A DNA stretch of 53,260 nucleotides, from assembly GCF_003013405.1 (NCBI RefSeq), contig NZ_PXZL01000035.1, forward strand, positions 1 to 53,260, read 5' to 3'. The position numbers and the translations under genes were made by a program. Position 1 is the first letter of the stretch. Every line of letters begins with the position of its first letter. The notes beneath the pieces are model-generated. The model saw only the letters and a program-made list of their open reading frames with translations, was not told where the DNA came from and did not search any database. Origin of the DNA: Brevibacillus formosus (lineage in GTDB: Bacteria; Bacillota; Bacilli; Brevibacillales; Brevibacillaceae). Positions 25,135-35,271 of this stretch are shown here, piece by piece.

Positions 25135-27978
25135 TTACTGAGACTTTTTCCGGTTCTTCGCCGCCAATAGTCTGTTTAGCGTTTCGTCAGGCTGTGCTTG
25201 CTTCTCTTGCTGCTCTTTTGCCTGCTCGTTCTTGACTGTTGCGGGCTTCACCCGGTTTCCAGCCGTCCCTATCGGATGAATGAGGGGAGCAGATACGACT
25301 TTCTGGTCATCTGTCCGCTCTTCGCGTGTCCGTCTTGTCACCGAGCGCTTCTCGCCGAGGCGAGACAATACGGCCTGTTGTCCAGAATCGGCGGACGTGG
25401 ACTTGCGCAATCTCCACAGACTCGATAGCCTTACCCACCATTGATCCGGCAACTGCAGACGGCGAACGGCGATATCGATCGGCAGCAGCAAAGCAGCCAA
25501 CATCAGTAACCACTCACTGATTGACTGTGTGTCCCATTTATCGGGAAGCGTGCCACCAAAGGCTTCTTCCGGTTTGGTGATCTGATTCCCTCCACCGGAG
25601 CTTAGCCACTCTTGAAGTTCTTTCTCACCATCGGCATGTATTCCGTATTCGGGTGAATAGGAAACGGTCAATCCTGTCGTTTGGCTCGCCGTGACTCGGC
25701 CTTGATTTTTTTGTGAGATCTGAATCATGTAAGTGCCCGGATCAGCCGTCTCGAATTCACCCTCCATGACGCCTGGCGCAACCGGCTTAAGCTTGATGAC
25801 CTCTCGCTTCATCTCTTGATTGAGAACGACTGCCTCCATCTCTTGAGGCATGCTTCCGCCAGCTGGCATCGTAACCTTCACATTGCCTTTTGCTCCATTA
25901 ACGCTCGTAGTCGTCTTCCAAGCGCCTTCTGTAATTTGTGGGAAAGTCCATGCCACGATTTCGTTCCACAGACGGCTGTTTCCTCCCCAAGCCACCCAGT
26001 CCGGTGACCACTTCCCTTCCAGATCACTTGTCCACGCGACAGAACGCCCCAGACCGTACTGCCAACGGGTTAGAATCGGATCATCGTCAGCACTCATCAA
26101 GGAGGATTCAGCTGTTTGCTTCGGAGTCGTTGCTATATACGCACGCACCGGAGGCAAAGTCTGCTTCAGCGCAGGCCAAGCTCCCACCCCTGTATAGCCT
26201 GGTACTTGGGGCTTCTCCACAATAAACGTGCGACTGGCTAACGCTGTTTCTTTACTGAAGATTTTCGGGATAGATTCGGCATCGTTTGCAAAGTAATATC
26301 TGCCTTTTCCTAACTCGGCAATCATCTCCAGCAGCGACCTATCCGAATCATCCCCCAGCGCCACTGTTGAAACGGTAATATTTTCAGCCGTCATTTGCTG
26401 TAGCAAGCCCTCGTAATCGTCGTCGAGTGCAGACTGCCCATCTGTGAGCAAAATAACGTGCTTGCGCTGTGTGTTCATCGCCTTTACACGTTCGTAGCCC
26501 AGCTGTAAGGCAGGGAAAATATCGGTCCCGCCATCTGCTTGGATTCTGCTGATCTGCTGCTGGATTTCATCCAGCTTCGTAACAGATTGTGGAGCTACGA
26601 CATCCCATGGCGTGTCGTCAAATGCGATCACCCCGATGGAGTCCTGTGCATTCATCATGGTTGTCGCTCGAATCGCGGCTTCCCTTGCCAGTGCCATCTT
26701 ATCCGCACCTCTGGCATCGGAGCTCATACTGCCCGACTTGTCAATAACCAGCTGCAGCCCGAGCGAAGGGAGCTGTTCCTTCCCTTTTAAATCCATGTGA
26801 ACAGGTAATGCCTCTTCGATTGGTGTCTGAAACCAGCCACCCATACCGAAGCTATCTTTACCGCCTGTCATGATCAAACCAATGCCCAAATCACGTACAG
26901 CAGTCCGCATGCGTTCCATATCCGCATCAGTCATGCTGGTTGCGGGCACATCTGCCAGCACAATGGAGGCAAATTGCTTGTAGCCCTCAAGCTCCTTTGG
27001 CAGCAGTGCGAGATCGCGCAGTTCTACCTTGATATTGCCTGCTTCCAGCGCTTGAATGAGGTTGCTGGCTGCACCTGGATGCCCTTCGGCTACGAGTACA
27101 ACTGGCGCCCCGGCTACCTGCGTGTAGGCTGTAGCTTGATTGTTCGCCGCTACGGTATCTTGTCGCGGCTCGATTTCCACGCGATAACGATGGAAACCCT
27201 GCTGCATGGCTTTTTGGGAAAAAACGAAGCGGTTGTTTCCCTTGCCGATCTGTACCGTTTGCTGGCCAGCCTCGCGATTGCCTTCATACAGGCGAAGAGT
27301 TGCCTCGGTCGCTATCGTACTCTCCACATCAACGCTGATACCGTATTCCTCTCCCGCGTACAGCCTTTGCGGCACCTGTACAGATGTAAGAACGACCTCA
27401 TCCCCGTTTGGCTGCTGCAAGGACACAGCCTCTACAGCGATTCCTCGCTCCCTCGCCAGTCTCGTCTGCCGTGCCGCATCTCCGTTTGTTTCCAGACCAT
27501 CTGTCAGCAAGACGACTTTTCCTCTGGCATTGGTAGGGATCATGGCAGACGCCAATCGGATTCCTTCTGCCAAATTGGTTGCATTCCGGTTGACATCTAC
27601 GCCCAAGGGCTGTACCTCTTGGCGTATCGTCAACGGTTGATCGACCGCCGCCTCCGCACCTACTGCAATGACAGCGTACTTATCCGCTGCCTGCTTTTGA
27701 CCGATCGCCTCTCGCAAAAAGGAGAGAACTCGCGGATCGTCCTTCATGGAAGCGGATCGATCTGCAACAAACACAATCGTTTTCGCCTGTATAGGTGTCA
27801 GCAGCTGTGTCCCTGCCAACGCCAAAACCAGAAGGAGGAACAAGAGCGAGCGAATCGTAGCAATCGTCACCTTTCTGCCGATTGGCATTTGCTTTTGATG
27901 TCGCCACCAGCTGATGATGACGTACGCAACAGGAAGCAATAGCAACAGGAATAGTGGCTGTATAAAGTTAATACCCAC
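25135..27978 (-). CDS. Large membrane VWA / glutamine-amidotransferase-like protein
   Basis: This ~947-residue protein is the last gene of the operon. Two N-terminal helices are followed by a first VWA-like region with DRSAS in place of DxSxS. A GATase-1-like segment follows, and then a second VWA domain with DKSGSMSSDARGADK and ILLTDGQS. A C-terminal helix lies at about 840-860 and the tail is charged. The GTG at 27978, ten bases after GGAGG, overlaps the preceding gene; the longer frame to 28020 lacks a ribosome site. It is probably displayed outside the membrane and may bind metal-dependent partners through MIDAS sites. Confidence 0.8.
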   Translation of the reverse strand: MGINFIQPLFLLLLLPVAYVIISWWRHQKQMPIGRKVTIATIRSLLFLLLVLALAGTQLLTPIQAKTIVFVADRSASMKDDPRVLSFLREAIGQKQAADKYAVIAVGAEAAVDQPLTIRQEVQPLGVDVNRNATNLAEGIRLASAMIPTNARGKVVLLTDGLETNGDAARQTRLARERGIAVEAVSLQQPNGDEVVLTSVQVPQRLYAGEEYGISVDVESTIATEATLRLYEGNREAGQQTVQIGKGNNRFVFSQKAMQQGFHRYRVEIEPRQDTVAANNQATAYTQVAGAPVVLVAEGHPGAASNLIQALEAGNIKVELRDLALLPKELEGYKQFASIVLADVPATSMTDADMERMRTAVRDLGIGLIMTGGKDSFGMGGWFQTPIEEALPVHMDLKGKEQLPSLGLQLVIDKSGSMSSDARGADKMALAREAAIRATTMMNAQDSIGVIAFDDTPWDVVAPQSVTKLDEIQQQISRIQADGGTDIFPALQLGYERVKAMNTQRKHVILLTDGQSALDDDYEGLLQQMTAENITVSTVALGDDSDRSLLEMIAELGKGRYYFANDAESIPKIFSKETALASRTFIVEKPQVPGYTGVGAWPALKQTLPPVRAYIATTPKQTAESSLMSADDDPILTRWQYGLGRSVAWTSDLEGKWSPDWVAWGGNSRLWNEIVAWTFPQITEGAWKTTTSVNGAKGNVKVTMPAGGSMPQEMEAVVLNQEMKREVIKLKPVAPGVMEGEFETADPGTYMIQISQKNQGRVTASQTTGLTVSYSPEYGIHADGEKELQEWLSSGGGNQITKPEEAFGGTLPDKWDTQSISEWLLMLAALLLPIDIAVRRLQLPDQWWVRLSSLWRLRKSTSADSGQQAVLSRLGEKRSVTRRTREERTDDQKVVSAPLIHPIGTAGNRVKPATVKNEQAKEQQEKQAQPDETLNRLLAAKNRKKSQ

Positions 27979-29842
27979 GCTGATACACCCTCCATTCCAC
28001 CAATAACACCAAGAGAGCAAACGCCGCCAACCAATAGGTCAACTCCTTCGTTCCCAGTGCTCCTGTTGTGTCAGTCGCTGTCGCTTCCTCACTCTCCTTT
28101 TGCTCTTCGGCATTCTTCCGGGCAACACTCAAAGACTTTGGTGTAATATTCGATTCTTCCTCATTCATTTGGACAGTAAAATACGTACTTTTTGTGCCTG
28201 TATCTACCCCTTCGTCAAGGCGATACAATCCGGTCAGCTCTGGCAGCTGCATCGTTTTGGACGTGGCGTCCTCTGTAAGAGCCTGCTGGTGTCCATTCGG
28301 ATACGTCAAGGTACGTGTTGCCGCTCCCGGTGAGAGTGGGATGGTCAAGACCTCTCCCGGATGTGCCGTGGGGATTGGGGCTGTTTGACCAGGTGACAGC
28401 CAGTTGACGACATTTTGCATGAAAATCGGAAAAGCAGGACGCAACGGAAAGTCCGATGCATGCAAATCAAATCCGATGATGACCATTCGTCGACCGTCTA
28501 TAATCCCGGCTCTGACCAGATCGACATCGCCTGCGCGTACCAATGGCTTCATACCAGGCATCTCGTCCAATACGTATCCTTTGGCGACGTGCACATCCCG
28601 CCAATCTACGTGCTTGAGCAGCGGGTCATCAGGGGAAACTGGCCTTGGCTGTTGATCCAGTTCTTTTTCTCCAGCGAGCGGCAACCACTTTGTTTTCTTG
28701 TTCGGAGCAATCAATAAAATGTTCCCTTTTGGCAGCTCGTCTGGCACGACTCCGTCAAAAACCCACAGGTCACGCGCAGCCGCCGCTGCATCCGGTGCCT
28801 GCTGAATCGTTTCCACCTCGAGACTTCCTACTGTCTGCAATACTTGATGGAGGAAGCGATTGCCCTCTGGCGAATACAACGCTGCTTTTCCTTTCCCTGT
28901 AGCGAATGGAACACTCCACATGACATTATCCTGGGAAAGTCCGTCCTGCTCCGGTTCGATGACTGCGCGATAGACGCGAGACACCGCCAGCTTCTGAAAC
29001 GAAAATGTCTGGGAGCTGCCTGCCCCCACCGCAAAAGAATCGGTATCCAGCAGATTGTCTTGCTCATCAAAAATCGTGACTTTTCCTTTCGAGGGCATAC
29101 TGCCATGATTGTCCACCCGTAGCAGTCCCTCTACCCCTTTTTCCGTAGGCTGGGTCACAAAAACACCGATTGACGTATTCTCGCGGGTGCTCCCCATCTG
29201 CATGAACTGAAAGCTTCCAGAAAAGGCAGGGACTGAGCCACCATCCAGCTTGCGTTCCCCGCTTCCGTCCCCCATCCAAACCACTCCACTGCCTGGTTCA
29301 TTCTCTGCAATGGCTCCTGCCAAAGACAAGGCTGCGATTTGATCGGATGTCCCGGAAAAAGGCGCAAGCTTTTCGATGGCTTGCAAGAGCGGCTCTTTGT
29401 CTGCACTTTTGGAAACCAAAACATTCGGCTCACGCCCTGCCTCAATGAGGGTCATCGTCTGTCCGCTTCCCAGCTTCTCTATAAGTGCTTTTGCCTGTGA
29501 AATTGCTCGTTCCAGCCGCGTTTCGTTCCCTTCCTTCGCCATCATGCTCCCTGATGTATCCACGACCAAAATCGTATGGTCGGATGTGATTCCCTCAGTG
29601 GGCACAGCCGGCCGTATCAAAGCCAGCACGAGCAAGCAAGCAACGAGCAATTGCAGCAGCAACAACAGGTTGCGCCGCAGCCTTTCCCACGGTTTCACCG
29701 CTTCCCAGTTTTGCATCGTGCGCTGCCACAGGAGCGTACTTGGTATGACACGATCCTCTACTTTTCGCTTGAGCAGGTAGAGGACGATGATGGCCGGGAT
29801 AATCAGCGCAAACCACAAGTTTCCCAAACCCATCCACTGCAT
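27968..29842 (-). CDS. BatA-like VWA membrane protein
   Basis: This 624-residue protein has the N-terminal aerotolerance-regulator module: helix WFALIIPAIIVLYLLKRK, then WERLRRNLLLLLQLLVACL. A VWA domain with the MIDAS motif DTSGSMM lies near residue 95. A beta-rich domain and a GATase-like part follow, and a C-terminal helix ends in VYQRGY. The topology places the VWA domain on one side of the membrane between helices 2 and 3. It sits between the DUF58 gene and the larger VWA gene. Its function in Gram-positives is unknown. Confidence 0.82.
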   Translation of the reverse strand: MQWMGLGNLWFALIIPAIIVLYLLKRKVEDRVIPSTLLWQRTMQNWEAVKPWERLRRNLLLLLQLLVACLLVLALIRPAVPTEGITSDHTILVVDTSGSMMAKEGNETRLERAISQAKALIEKLGSGQTMTLIEAGREPNVLVSKSADKEPLLQAIEKLAPFSGTSDQIAALSLAGAIAENEPGSGVVWMGDGSGERKLDGGSVPAFSGSFQFMQMGSTRENTSIGVFVTQPTEKGVEGLLRVDNHGSMPSKGKVTIFDEQDNLLDTDSFAVGAGSSQTFSFQKLAVSRVYRAVIEPEQDGLSQDNVMWSVPFATGKGKAALYSPEGNRFLHQVLQTVGSLEVETIQQAPDAAAAARDLWVFDGVVPDELPKGNILLIAPNKKTKWLPLAGEKELDQQPRPVSPDDPLLKHVDWRDVHVAKGYVLDEMPGMKPLVRAGDVDLVRAGIIDGRRMVIIGFDLHASDFPLRPAFPIFMQNVVNWLSPGQTAPIPTAHPGEVLTIPLSPGAATRTLTYPNGHQQALTEDATSKTMQLPELTGLYRLDEGVDTGTKSTYFTVQMNEEESNITPKSLSVARKNAEEQKESEEATATDTTGALGTKELTYWLAAFALLVLLVEWRVYQRGY

Positions 29843-29858
29843 GTTGTCTCTCTCCTCT

Positions 29859-30740
29859 CTAGCGAATCAAGCCGGCCTGACGAAAGACATGGAAGACAAT
29901 CGATTCCAGGGATTGTTCCGCCTCTACAGACACGAAGGCGATTCCTCTTCCATAAGCAAACGCGGACAGTTCTTGTTGATAATCTCGCAAGCTCTTGTGG
30001 TACTCTTCCATCAAAAGGCTGGTCAAGGATACTTCTTTTGCCTGCCCGGTCTCTGAATCGATCAACCGCAGCTCTCCCGCATACTCGGGCGCAAGCTCTT
30101 CTTTGGAAAGCACCTGGACCAGCGTGACCTCTTGTTTGGCCGCCTGCAAATACGCAATGCCCTCCGTATAGCCTGACTCGAACAAAAAATCCGACAGCAC
30201 GATAGATATGCCAGCTTTGCCGCTGACAGCCCCGGGCTGGCGCATTGCCGTTTGCATATTACCTGCTCCCCCTTCTTGCAGGGAAGACAGGAAGCTAAGC
30301 AAGCGATGCGCCTGGCTCTTTCCTTGCAGCCCGGTAAGTGCTGCCGTAATGCGGCTGTCAAATGCATAGACCGACACATGATCGAGGTGGCACAGGGACA
30401 AATAGCCAAGAGCCGCGGCAATCTCAACAGCACGAACCATTTTGTTCGGTTGCCCGTAGCTCATCGAACGACTGCAATCGATATATAAGTTCACATGAAG
30501 CTCTGTTTCATCCAAGTACTTTTTCAAAAACAGCTTGCCTGAACGGGCATACGCATTCCAATCGAGCTGCCGCAAATCATCGCCGGGAACATACGCCCGA
30601 AAGTCTGCGAACTCCATGGAGCTGCCCAGCTGTCTCGCCCTTCGCTTTCCTGCCTGGCTGCCGCTGACCGCTTTGCGACTAGCCATCTGCATTCGCTCCA
30701 GTCTGGCGAGCCATGACGGATCAAGCAGGTGTTGATTCAT
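29859..30740 (-). CDS. DUF58 domain protein
   Basis: This 293-residue soluble protein has the DUF58 hallmark FRAYVPGDDLRQLDWNAYAR near residues 48-67. A degenerate VWA-like core follows with DCSRSMSYG (MIDAS-like) and IVLSDFLFESGY. DUF58 proteins are regularly encoded beside MoxR ATPases and VWA proteins and are thought to be their partners. The start codon overlaps the MoxR stop (ATGA), indicating coupled translation. Confidence 0.88.
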   Translation of the reverse strand: MNQHLLDPSWLARLERMQMASRKAVSGSQAGKRRARQLGSSMEFADFRAYVPGDDLRQLDWNAYARSGKLFLKKYLDETELHVNLYIDCSRSMSYGQPNKMVRAVEIAAALGYLSLCHLDHVSVYAFDSRITAALTGLQGKSQAHRLLSFLSSLQEGGAGNMQTAMRQPGAVSGKAGISIVLSDFLFESGYTEGIAYLQAAKQEVTLVQVLSKEELAPEYAGELRLIDSETGQAKEVSLTSLLMEEYHKSLRDYQQELSAFAYGRGIAFVSVEAEQSLESIVFHVFRQAGLIR

Positions 30741-31720
30741 ACCTTCTGCGTCCCCAGTTCGTCCAAAATATCCATAATGACGCGGTCTGGTCGGATGCCG
30801 TTTGCCTCTCCTTCAAAATTGAGGAAAATGCGGTGACGCAGCGCTGGCAGAGCAACTGCTGTCACGTCCTCATACGCCAGATTGTATCGCCCAGCCAATA
30901 ATGCACGTACCTTTGCCAAGGAGACAATCGCCTGCACGCCACGCGGACCCGCACCGTTTCGCACATATTTGTTCACCGAAGCAATCGCCAACTCCCCCGG
31001 ATGCGTCGCTAAAAGCAGCTTCACGGCGTAATCCAGTACCGCATCGGCAACCAGCACTTCACGTGCTGCCTGCTGAATCTCTGCAATTTGCTCGGCTGAA
31101 GCCACTTTTTCCACGGTGATCACCCGGCTCGTGGTCGTTTGCCGCACGATCATTTTCAGTTCTTCTTCTGTCGGGTACGGCACGTCGATCTTCAATAAAA
31201 AGCGGTCCATTTGTGCTTCTGGCAACGGGTATGTCCCTTCCTGCTCCAGCGGGTTCTGTGTCGCGAGAACGAAGAACGGCTCTGGCAGAGAACGAGTCAC
31301 TCCTCCAGCCGAAACGGTTCGCTCCTGCATGGCCTCCAACAGGGCGCTTTGCGTCTTTGGCGTTGCCCGGTTGATTTCGTCTGCCAGCACGACATGAGCG
31401 AAGATCGGCCCATGTTGGAATTGGAAGGACTGTTGTCCCTTCTCGTCCACCAATAGGATGTTCGTTCCAGTAATGTCTGTCGGCATCAGGTCCGGTGTGA
31501 ACTGAATCCGCTGAAACGACAGCTCAAAGGCTTGAGAGAGTGTCCGAACAAGCAGCGTTTTGCCCAATCCGGGTACGCCTTCCAAAAGCGCATGTCCTCC
31601 TGCAAACACAGCCCACAGAAGTTGCTCGACCACATCTTTTTGTCCTACCAATACCTTTCCAATTTCCTGCCTGACAAGCTCTACTCGCTGCAAGCAATCC
31701 TCTAGCGTTTGCTGCGCCAT
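30737..31720 (-). CDS. MoxR-family AAA+ ATPase
   Basis: This 327-residue ATPase has Walker A GVPGLGKT at residues 48-55 and Walker B VVLADEINRATPKTQSALLE. Sensor 1 is the ATQNPLEQEGTYPLPEAQMD segment, followed by MDRFLLKI and the C-terminal lid with RGVQAIVSLAK. MoxR proteins act as chaperones that remodel or load cofactors into VWA-containing partners. An AAGGAG site precedes the ATG. The gene follows the 577-residue membrane protein and directly precedes DUF58. Confidence 0.92.
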   Translation of the reverse strand: MAQQTLEDCLQRVELVRQEIGKVLVGQKDVVEQLLWAVFAGGHALLEGVPGLGKTLLVRTLSQAFELSFQRIQFTPDLMPTDITGTNILLVDEKGQQSFQFQHGPIFAHVVLADEINRATPKTQSALLEAMQERTVSAGGVTRSLPEPFFVLATQNPLEQEGTYPLPEAQMDRFLLKIDVPYPTEEELKMIVRQTTTSRVITVEKVASAEQIAEIQQAAREVLVADAVLDYAVKLLLATHPGELAIASVNKYVRNGAGPRGVQAIVSLAKVRALLAGRYNLAYEDVTAVALPALRHRIFLNFEGEANGIRPDRVIMDILDELGTQKV

Positions 31721-31750
31721 CGCCGTGTCTCCTTCCTGTTGTTGAATGAT

Positions 31751-33484
31751 CTAAGGCTCTATTTTGCTGAAATAATCCTTCACAATCTGTTGATAATCGC
31801 CGGGAATACTGCCTTTTTCCATACTCTCGCGGGCAAATTGCTCATACTGGCCGTACACTTCCTCGTACGGCAGCGTTCCACCGGAGGAAACTTGTGTGTT
31901 TCCGCTTTGCTGCGACTGGGATGGGCCTGAACCGAGTGAGCCTCCGACTGTATCAACAGGTCCGTTTTCTCCACCTATGCGCTCTGCCGGGACGGTAACG
32001 AGCTCGTGTTTGCCTTTTCCTAACCCGGCCCCGCCGCCTTGACCGCTTCCTTGACCGCCAGAGCCATTACCATTGCCGCTTCCATTGCCATTTCCATTTC
32101 CGTTACCGTTACCGTTACCGTTGCCATTCCCTTGCCCCGAACCATTGTTTCCATTCCCAGGCTGGCTTGCCGGGTTCGCCCCTTGATTCGGATTGGCACC
32201 TGCTCCCGGTGTAGCTGCAGTTGGCTGATTCCCGGGTGCCCCAGATGCTGGAGTCGCCTGGCCCGTTGCTGCCGTTCCTGTCCCAGCTCCACTCGCTCCA
32301 GCATTTCCTGCTTGTGTGCCGGCACTGGCAAGCGTCATTTGCGACTGATTGAGCGAAGCAGCCGCATGTATAGCTGCGAGCATGGCTTGCTGAGATTGCT
32401 GGATGCCCGTCATGGCTTGCATCAAGCTGTTCTCGAGCGCAGTCATCGCTTGAGGCACTTGTCCTTGGGCTGTTTGTTGAGCTGCCTCCGCCAGTTGTTT
32501 GGCGATATCCTCCAGCTCCTTTGAGTCGGCAGACTCTGCCTCTTTTTTCAATTGCTCTGCTGCACTTGCAAGTTCACGAGCGATCTCTTCCCGCTCTTTT
32601 TGCGGCATGCTTTCCATGGCTTTTGCCATTTGTGCCAGAGCCTCGGTCATCGCTTGTCGATCTTTCGCTTCCATCGCGCCAGCCAGGGCTTGTGTCCCTT
32701 CTTGATTACCCAAGCTGCGCTGGAGTGCTTGCAGCGCTTTTTCTTTGCGCTGCTCCGCATCTCTGACCTTCTCCAATTGTTTTTCCGCAGCGCGCAATGC
32801 ATTTTGACGTTCTGCCGGGTCGTCTGCTTTTGCCAAAGCCTTTTTTGCCTGCTCCAGCATTTCCTCCAGCTGCTTTTTCTGCGCGTCCGTTAAGCCTGTA
32901 TTCTTTTTCACGTCCTGCTTGATTGCCTCTACTTCTTCCTCGACCTGCGCGATGGCTTTCTTTTCCTCTGCAATCTGGGCCAGTCGCAAGTCTTGAGGAT
33001 TCGGCCAAAGAAACAGTACCAGACAAACCAATAGCAAGCTGCTGGTGACATACACCTTTTTTTGGACTAGCGACCAGATGCGGAGGCTCTCTACGATTTG
33101 CGGCAAATTTTTACGCAGATGCTGTAGGGCGTCTTCCCTCTGCATACCTGCTACCATTGACTGATTCTCTTGATTCTCCCATGCTGTGACGACTCGCTGG
33201 GCCAAACCATTACCGTCTGCCACTTGCGCACATTGGAGCCAGGTAGGGCGCATCCAAAGCGCACGCACCAGACCTGTGATGACAACAAGCACTGGGAGCA
33301 CAACCGCGATCCAATGGTAAAACGGAATCGGCCAGATGCGGGCAAGGAGGAGGAGCATCAAACTCGCCCCCATTCCCCACAATCCATAGACAGTTAGCTG
33401 CTGTATCCATACACGCAATCCCAATTGCTTTCGAATGGGTGCAAGCAGTGACTTCAGCTCGTCGTTCGCTCTAGAGGTAAACAT
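31751..33484 (-). CDS. Membrane coiled-coil protein with Gly/Asn repeat linker
   Basis: This 577-residue protein of unknown function has two N-terminal helices (about 30-75), a third near 170-185, and then a highly charged coiled coil (about 190-340) rich in Ala, Glu, Gln and Lys. A low-complexity Ala/Gly/Asn region with a (GN)n tract lies at ~440-480. A conserved-looking tail, YEEVYGQYEQFARES and DYQQIVKDYFSKIEP, closes it. It starts 4 bases after the ABC permease stop. The (GN)n DNA is a simple repeat prone to length change. It may be a stalk or scaffold; that is inference. Confidence 0.75.
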   Translation of the reverse strand: MFTSRANDELKSLLAPIRKQLGLRVWIQQLTVYGLWGMGASLMLLLLARIWPIPFYHWIAVVLPVLVVITGLVRALWMRPTWLQCAQVADGNGLAQRVVTAWENQENQSMVAGMQREDALQHLRKNLPQIVESLRIWSLVQKKVYVTSSLLLVCLVLFLWPNPQDLRLAQIAEEKKAIAQVEEEVEAIKQDVKKNTGLTDAQKKQLEEMLEQAKKALAKADDPAERQNALRAAEKQLEKVRDAEQRKEKALQALQRSLGNQEGTQALAGAMEAKDRQAMTEALAQMAKAMESMPQKEREEIARELASAAEQLKKEAESADSKELEDIAKQLAEAAQQTAQGQVPQAMTALENSLMQAMTGIQQSQQAMLAAIHAAASLNQSQMTLASAGTQAGNAGASGAGTGTAATGQATPASGAPGNQPTAATPGAGANPNQGANPASQPGNGNNGSGQGNGNGNGNGNGNGNGNGSGNGNGSGGQGSGQGGGAGLGKGKHELVTVPAERIGGENGPVDTVGGSLGSGPSQSQQSGNTQVSSGGTLPYEEVYGQYEQFARESMEKGSIPGDYQQIVKDYFSKIEP

Positions 33485-33487
33485 GGC

Positions 33488-34348
33488 TTATTGCTCCTCT
33501 TTTGCTTTGCGAAATCTCGGTTTCACTGGCTGAATGAGATAGATGGAGAGTAACAGGCAGAATAGTGTAATAATCCCGAAAAACAAACAGTAAACCGCGT
33601 ACGGGTCCACATTCCCAATCCTGATCTGCGGCCCTTCTTCAAAAATGTTCAACATCGCAAACAACGGGTTAAAATTATGCAGGAGATGTGGCCAGTCCGG
33701 CATAGGCATGGATGACATGCTACCAGACCGGCGCTGGTACCGAATGAACTCTTTGATAATTTCCGCCAGTATGCTCGACCCGATCGCAAATCCAAACACC
33801 ACCGCATAAGTGACAACCGTAGCGATACCAGTCCGTTTGATCAGCGTAGACATGAGCACACCAATGCTGCCGATGCCGAACATCGTGACGACGTAAAAGC
33901 CAAACACCTTGATCACCTGTGCAGGTGAAATTCCTCCATACAAAAAGACGATGGCATAGAGCGGGATGGTCGCAATGACCAGAAAGGTCATGAAGCTGAG
34001 TGACGCCAGCCATTTGCCTAAAATCAACCGTGTTGCGCTGACATTCGTGGTCAACAGCACACTCAACGTCTGGCGTTCGCGTTCACCGGAAATCACACCT
34101 GCTGTCAGTCCCGGCACTACGAAGCTGATCATCCCGAGCTGAAACACAGACAGCATCATGAACAGCTCGCGTGTATCATTCGGGTTGTAGTAGCTGCCGC
34201 CGTTTGTCATAAAGAAAATAATCGTGAGCGTCATTGCACCCAAAACGAGCAAATATAACAGGATGATCCACGGTGACCGATTGGTCCGCATCCGCATTTT
34301 CCATTCATTAAACAAGACAGGGTTGCGAAATCGTCTCAAGTCGCTCAT
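33488..34348 (-). CDS. ABC-2 type transporter permease
   Basis: This 286-residue membrane protein has six predicted helices. The cytosolic start RRFRNPVLFNEWKMRMR is typical of ABC-2 permeases, as is VPGLTAGVISGERERQTLSVLLTT after helix 2. The ATG overlaps the stop of the ATPase gene by ATGA. With the upstream ATPase it forms a two-component exporter-type transporter. The substrate is not recognisable; the operon partners suggest envelope assembly rather than drug efflux. Confidence 0.86.
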   Translation of the reverse strand: MSDLRRFRNPVLFNEWKMRMRTNRSPWIILLYLLVLGAMTLTIIFFMTNGGSYYNPNDTRELFMMLSVFQLGMISFVVPGLTAGVISGERERQTLSVLLTTNVSATRLILGKWLASLSFMTFLVIATIPLYAIVFLYGGISPAQVIKVFGFYVVTMFGIGSIGVLMSTLIKRTGIATVVTYAVVFGFAIGSSILAEIIKEFIRYQRRSGSMSSMPMPDWPHLLHNFNPLFAMLNIFEEGPQIRIGNVDPYAVYCLFFGIITLFCLLLSIYLIQPVKPRFRKAKEEQ

Positions 34349-35271
34349 GAGCCCACCCCTTTCGTAATTTCCAGGAAGATTTCTTCCAAATCACCTACTG
34401 CTTCATTAAACGCGGCAACAGGATAGCCTGACACCGCGAGCTCCCGCAGCAGCTCAACCTGTTCTTCGTCATTGCCTGAAAAGCCTGCAACGACCCAGTT
34501 CCCTTCACGTGTCACCCTGGTTATGACGGGCATCTCACGAAGGCGCGTCATTGCTTCCTCAACCCGATCTAACAGGCGAATGCGCAATACTCGCTGTTCT
34601 TGCATTTTCGAGTAAATCTCATCGACTCGTCCAAAGGCAACCAGATTGCCTTCCTCCACAATCCCGATGACGTCGCACATCTCCGCCAGCTCAGGCAATA
34701 TGTGTGAGCTAATGATAATCGTCTTGCCCATATCCCGCAGTTCCTTCAAAATCTCCCGCAGCTCAATGCGTGCACGCGGGTCCAAGCCAGAAGCCGGTTC
34801 GTCCAAAATGAGCACTTCCGGATTGTGAACCAGCGAGCGTGCCAGTCCGAGGCGTTGCTTCATCCCCCGCGACAACGAGTCGACGTAGGCATCCCGCTTG
34901 TGGGTAAGATTCACCAGCTCTAATAACTGCGGAATGATTTGTTTTCGTTCAGCTGCCGGAATATCGTAGTTCGCACCGTAAAAATCAAGGTACTCTTCTG
35001 CTGTCAAATTGTCGTAGACACCAAAAAAGTCTGGCATGTAGCCGATCAGCTTGCGCACTTCCTTTGGATGCTTGGTCACTTCGTAGCCGCCTACGTATGC
35101 TTTCCCACTGGTCGGCTCCAATAAAGTCGCCAAAATAGACATCGTCGTCGATTTTCCTGCCCCGTTCGGACCGACGAAACCAAAGACGGTACCCTTGTCA
35201 ATTTCGAGCGAAAGTCCTTTTAACGCTTCCATTTTGCCGTAGCGCTTGCGCAAATTTTGAATCTGGATCAC
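34345..35271 (-). CDS. ABC transporter ATP-binding protein
   Basis: This 308-residue ATPase of the CcmA/NatA group has Walker A GPNGAGKST near residue 34, signature LSRGMKQRLGLARSL, and Walker B VLILDEPASGLDPRARIELRE. The C-terminal extension is typical of ABC-2 partners. The GTG start overlaps the upstream stop (GTGA). It powers the permease encoded next and is placed second in the operon. Confidence 0.92.
   Translation of the reverse strand: MIQIQNLRKRYGKMEALKGLSLEIDKGTVFGFVGPNGAGKSTTMSILATLLEPTSGKAYVGGYEVTKHPKEVRKLIGYMPDFFGVYDNLTAEEYLDFYGANYDIPAAERKQIIPQLLELVNLTHKRDAYVDSLSRGMKQRLGLARSLVHNPEVLILDEPASGLDPRARIELREILKELRDMGKTIIISSHILPELAEMCDVIGIVEEGNLVAFGRVDEIYSKMQEQRVLRIRLLDRVEEAMTRLREMPVITRVTREGNWVVAGFSGNDEEQVELLRELAVSGYPVAAFNEAVGDLEEIFLEITKGVGS

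Noticed and set aside
26974..27942. A 322-residue open frame opposite the large VWA gene.
   Set aside because: It is antisense to a gene with clear VWA motifs, has no ribosome site and its composition is that of a shadow frame.
32040..32150. Short tandem repeats that could suggest a CRISPR or VNTR array.
   Set aside because: They are an in-frame Gly-Asn coding tract of 6-12 base units without spacers.
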